Origin: Dyadobacter sp.
Lineage (GTDB): Bacteria > Bacteroidota > Bacteroidia > Cytophagales > Spirosomataceae
NCBI RefSeq assembly: GCF_017744695.1
Contig: NZ_JAGIAS010000004.1
Span: forward strand, 269,303-333,302
Direction: 5' to 3'
Length of the DNA: 64,000 nucleotides
Made by a program: the position numbers and the translations under genes. This document shows, in pieces, positions 62,329 through 64,000 of the stretch. Numbering within the stretch: the stretch's first letter is position 1; each line of letters begins with the position of its first letter. The notes below the pieces were generated by a model. It saw only the letters and a program-made list of their open reading frames with translations. It was not told the origin of the DNA and did not search any database.

Positions 62329-63339
62329 ATGGTTTATTTCAGGTCCTTGTTGTGCATTCTGCTTGTAACACTCCTCCAATTTTCTTGTAAAACCGACCAA
62401 CGCAAGGAGGCCGACACCAGCAATATCCGGGTTGAACTGACTTCCAAAAATCTTGACGAAGAGCTGTTCTCCTGCAAATCGGTTGAGGATGTACAAAAGT
62501 TCCTGGACAGTCACCCCTATCTCGCGAAGGCCTATTTTACCAATGCCCCCGTCGAGCCTGCAAAACTGGCTGCGCATTTGTTTACAATCCTGCAAAACCC
62601 CGATTTACAGGCATTCCGGGCGCAACTCGATTCGATTATCGGGGACCGCAAAACCCGTATCCTGAACCCGCTGACCAATGCATTCAAGCAAATTAAATAC
62701 CATTATCCCCAATTCAGAATCCCTGAGGTAGATTTTATCGTTACCGGCTTCGCTGGCAACGACCTTTATATTTCCGATTCGCTGATCGTCATTGGTCTCG
62801 ATTATTTCGGGGGCCCTGCGGCGCGCTATCGACCTAATGTATATGATTACCAGCTTCGTCGGTACCAGCGTGAGTACATTGTGCCGTCAATCGTTTTCTT
62901 TGAATCCAATCAGTTCAATTTCATGAATGTCGGTGACCAGACATTGCTTTCGGACATGATCGGTTACGGCAAAGGCTACGAATTTGTGAAGCAGATCATG
63001 CCTCAAACGCCGGACAGCCTCATTATCGGCTATTCGGAAGACGATCTGAGGAGGACGTATAACAGCCAGACGGACATCTGGGCATATTTTATTTCCAGCA
63101 AGCTACTCTACGAAAAAAGCGACCTGAAAAAGCGCAAGTTCATCGACGACCGCCCGTTTACAACCGAAATCGGCAACAAAGTGCCAGGCGCGATCGGCCG
63201 GTGGGTCGGTTGGCGGATCGTGAGCCGGTTTTTAGCTGAAAATCCGGACACAAAGCTCACTGATCTCATGGCGATTGACAATGCCGGCCGAATTTTGCAG
63301 GAATCGGGATATAAGGGACAGACAGACGAAGATGAGTAA
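62329..63339 (+). CDS. gldB: GldB-type gliding-motility lipoprotein
   Basis: A 336-residue lipoprotein with lipobox QFSC after a short signal peptide. The GldB domain carries IVTGFAGNDLYISDSLIVIG, ALDYFxGP-like IGLDYFGGPAARYRPN and KVPGAIGRWVGWRIV near the C terminus. In gliding Bacteroidota it belongs to the gliding and type IX secretion group; here no other gld gene is in view, so gliding itself cannot be claimed. nuoH follows 46 bases later. Confidence 0.85.
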   Translation: MVYFRSLLCILLVTLLQFSCKTDQRKEADTSNIRVELTSKNLDEELFSCKSVEDVQKFLDSHPYLAKAYFTNAPVEPAKLAAHLFTILQNPDLQAFRAQLDSIIGDRKTRILNPLTNAFKQIKYHYPQFRIPEVDFIVTGFAGNDLYISDSLIVIGLDYFGGPAARYRPNVYDYQLRRYQREYIVPSIVFFESNQFNFMNVGDQTLLSDMIGYGKGYEFVKQIMPQTPDSLIIGYSEDDLRRTYNSQTDIWAYFISSKLLYEKSDLKKRKFIDDRPFTTEIGNKVPGAIGRWVGWRIVSRFLAENPDTKLTDLMAIDNAGRILQESGYKGQTDEDE

Positions 63340-63385
63340 GTTTTTTACTTACTTTTGCGTCAAACCATTGTTCAGATAGCATTTA

Positions 63386-64000
63386 ATGCCTTTTACGCTC
63401 ATCATTTTCCTCCTGCTCGTCCCCGGCTTTGTCGTGATCGGTGTGTACTTGGAAAGGAAGGTCTCAGCCTTCATTCAGGACCGCCTCGGACCCATGGAAG
63501 TAGGAAAATGGGGGTTATTGCAGCTATTCGCCGATTTGCTCAAGCTGCTTCAAAAAGAAGATATTGTACCGAAAGCTGCTGACCGGCGACTCTTTCTGAT
63601 CGCCCCGTTCGTCATTTTCATCTCTGTTTTTGCAGGATTCGCGGTGGTACCACTCGCACCGGAACTCGCGGGATCGGGCGCGGCTGTGGGGGTATTTTTC
63701 CTGCTCACGATCGTTTCCGTGGACGTAATCGGGTTGCTAATGGCGGGTTGGGGTTCCAATAACAAATTTGCATTGTACGGCGCCATGCGCGCGGTCGCTC
63801 AGATCGTCTCCTACGAAATACCGTTGGGTCTTTCCATACTTTGCGTGATTATGCTCACGCAGACGCTCGATTTACAGGTAATCAGCTATCAGCAAGGCAT
63901 TTACACACCCGAAACAGTCTATTTATTCGGCATGCGCGAATTAGGAATCGATGTGAGCGGTGTGGGTGGGGTTCTGTCGTGGAATATCGTACGCAATCCA
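63386..64000 (+). CDS. nuoH: NADH-quinone oxidoreductase subunit H, N-terminal part (3'-truncated)
   Basis: The reading frame from the ATG at 63386 is open to the end of the window (205 residues). [20 protein letters not shown] is the classic NuoH signature. [18 protein letters not shown] and [11 protein letters not shown] follow in the quinone-site region. At least four hydrophobic helices are visible. It is a membrane subunit of complex I. The C terminus lies outside the window. Confidence 0.95.
   Translation, partial: MPFTLIIFLLLVPGFVVIGVYLERKVSAFIQDRLGPMEVGKWGLLQLFADLLKLLQKEDIVPKAADRRLFLIAPFVIFISVFAGFAVVPLAPELAGSGAAVGVFFLLTIVSVDVIGLLMAGWGSNNKFALYGAMRAVAQIVSYEIPLGLSILCVIMLTQTLDLQVISYQQGIYTPETVYLFGMRELGIDVSGVGGVLSWNIVRNP

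Overview
The window looks like a chromosomal segment from a Bacteroidota bacterium of the order Cytophagales, with a Dyadobacter-like genus as my best guess. The supporting markers are a fused SecDF, a TonB receptor paired with a DUF4249 lipoprotein, a DUF4295 microgene behind rpmG, a GldB-type lipoprotein, DUF4293, promoters of the TTG/TAnnTTTG type, the absence of obvious Shine-Dalgarno sequences and roughly 50 % GC. No tRNA, rRNA, CRISPR array, insertion sequence or prophage was seen.

Layout. 1-9.9 kb is mixed housekeeping: psd (5'-truncated), a rhomboid protease, a polyprenyl synthase, a class IV aminotransferase, two lipoproteins, thiL, a cytochrome b5-like protein, an N-acetylglucosamine-kinase-like protein, a histidine kinase/response regulator pair, rpmB and folK. 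10.2-14.8 kb holds a TonB-dependent receptor with its DUF4249 lipoprotein and a P1-family peptidase.

15.0-37.7 kb is one large type VI secretion locus of the Bacteroidetes class (T6SS-iii). In order it holds two LuxR-type regulators (one with a degenerate receiver domain, one a bare HTH), tssK, tssO, tssH/clpV, a CHAP-like cysteine peptidase and a zincin metallopeptidase (both without signal peptides, so candidate effectors), two paralogous lipoproteins, three overlapping or closely spaced secreted/periplasmic proteins including an OmpA-type peptidoglycan binder, a PAAR tip, tssB, tssC, two TssD-like genes, vgrG, hcp, tssN (reverse strand), tssE, tssF and tssG. TssJ, TssL, TssM and TssA are not recognisable. 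TssN, TssO and the lipoprotein/OmpA module presumably supply the envelope-spanning complex. tssC is bracketed by two long imperfect palindromes made of a repeated octamer.

37.7-64 kb returns to core genes: an outer-membrane barrel protein, secDF, an amino acid permease, an lhgO-like oxidase, anmK, a RicT/PSP1 protein with a long Asn/Gly/Arg-rich tail, purD, recQ, kdsD, a DUF4293 protein, rimO, ftsY, a DUF4295 gene, rpmG, a cytochrome c lipoprotein, gatB, a TlpA-type thioredoxin, an NAD(P)-binding epimerase-like protein, gldB and the start of nuoH (truncated by the window end). Three copies of a TGTCA...TGACA palindromic repeat family lie just downstream of genes at 33.5, 53.4 and 57.2 kb.

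All functions are inferred from reading motifs and gene order; no database search was run.
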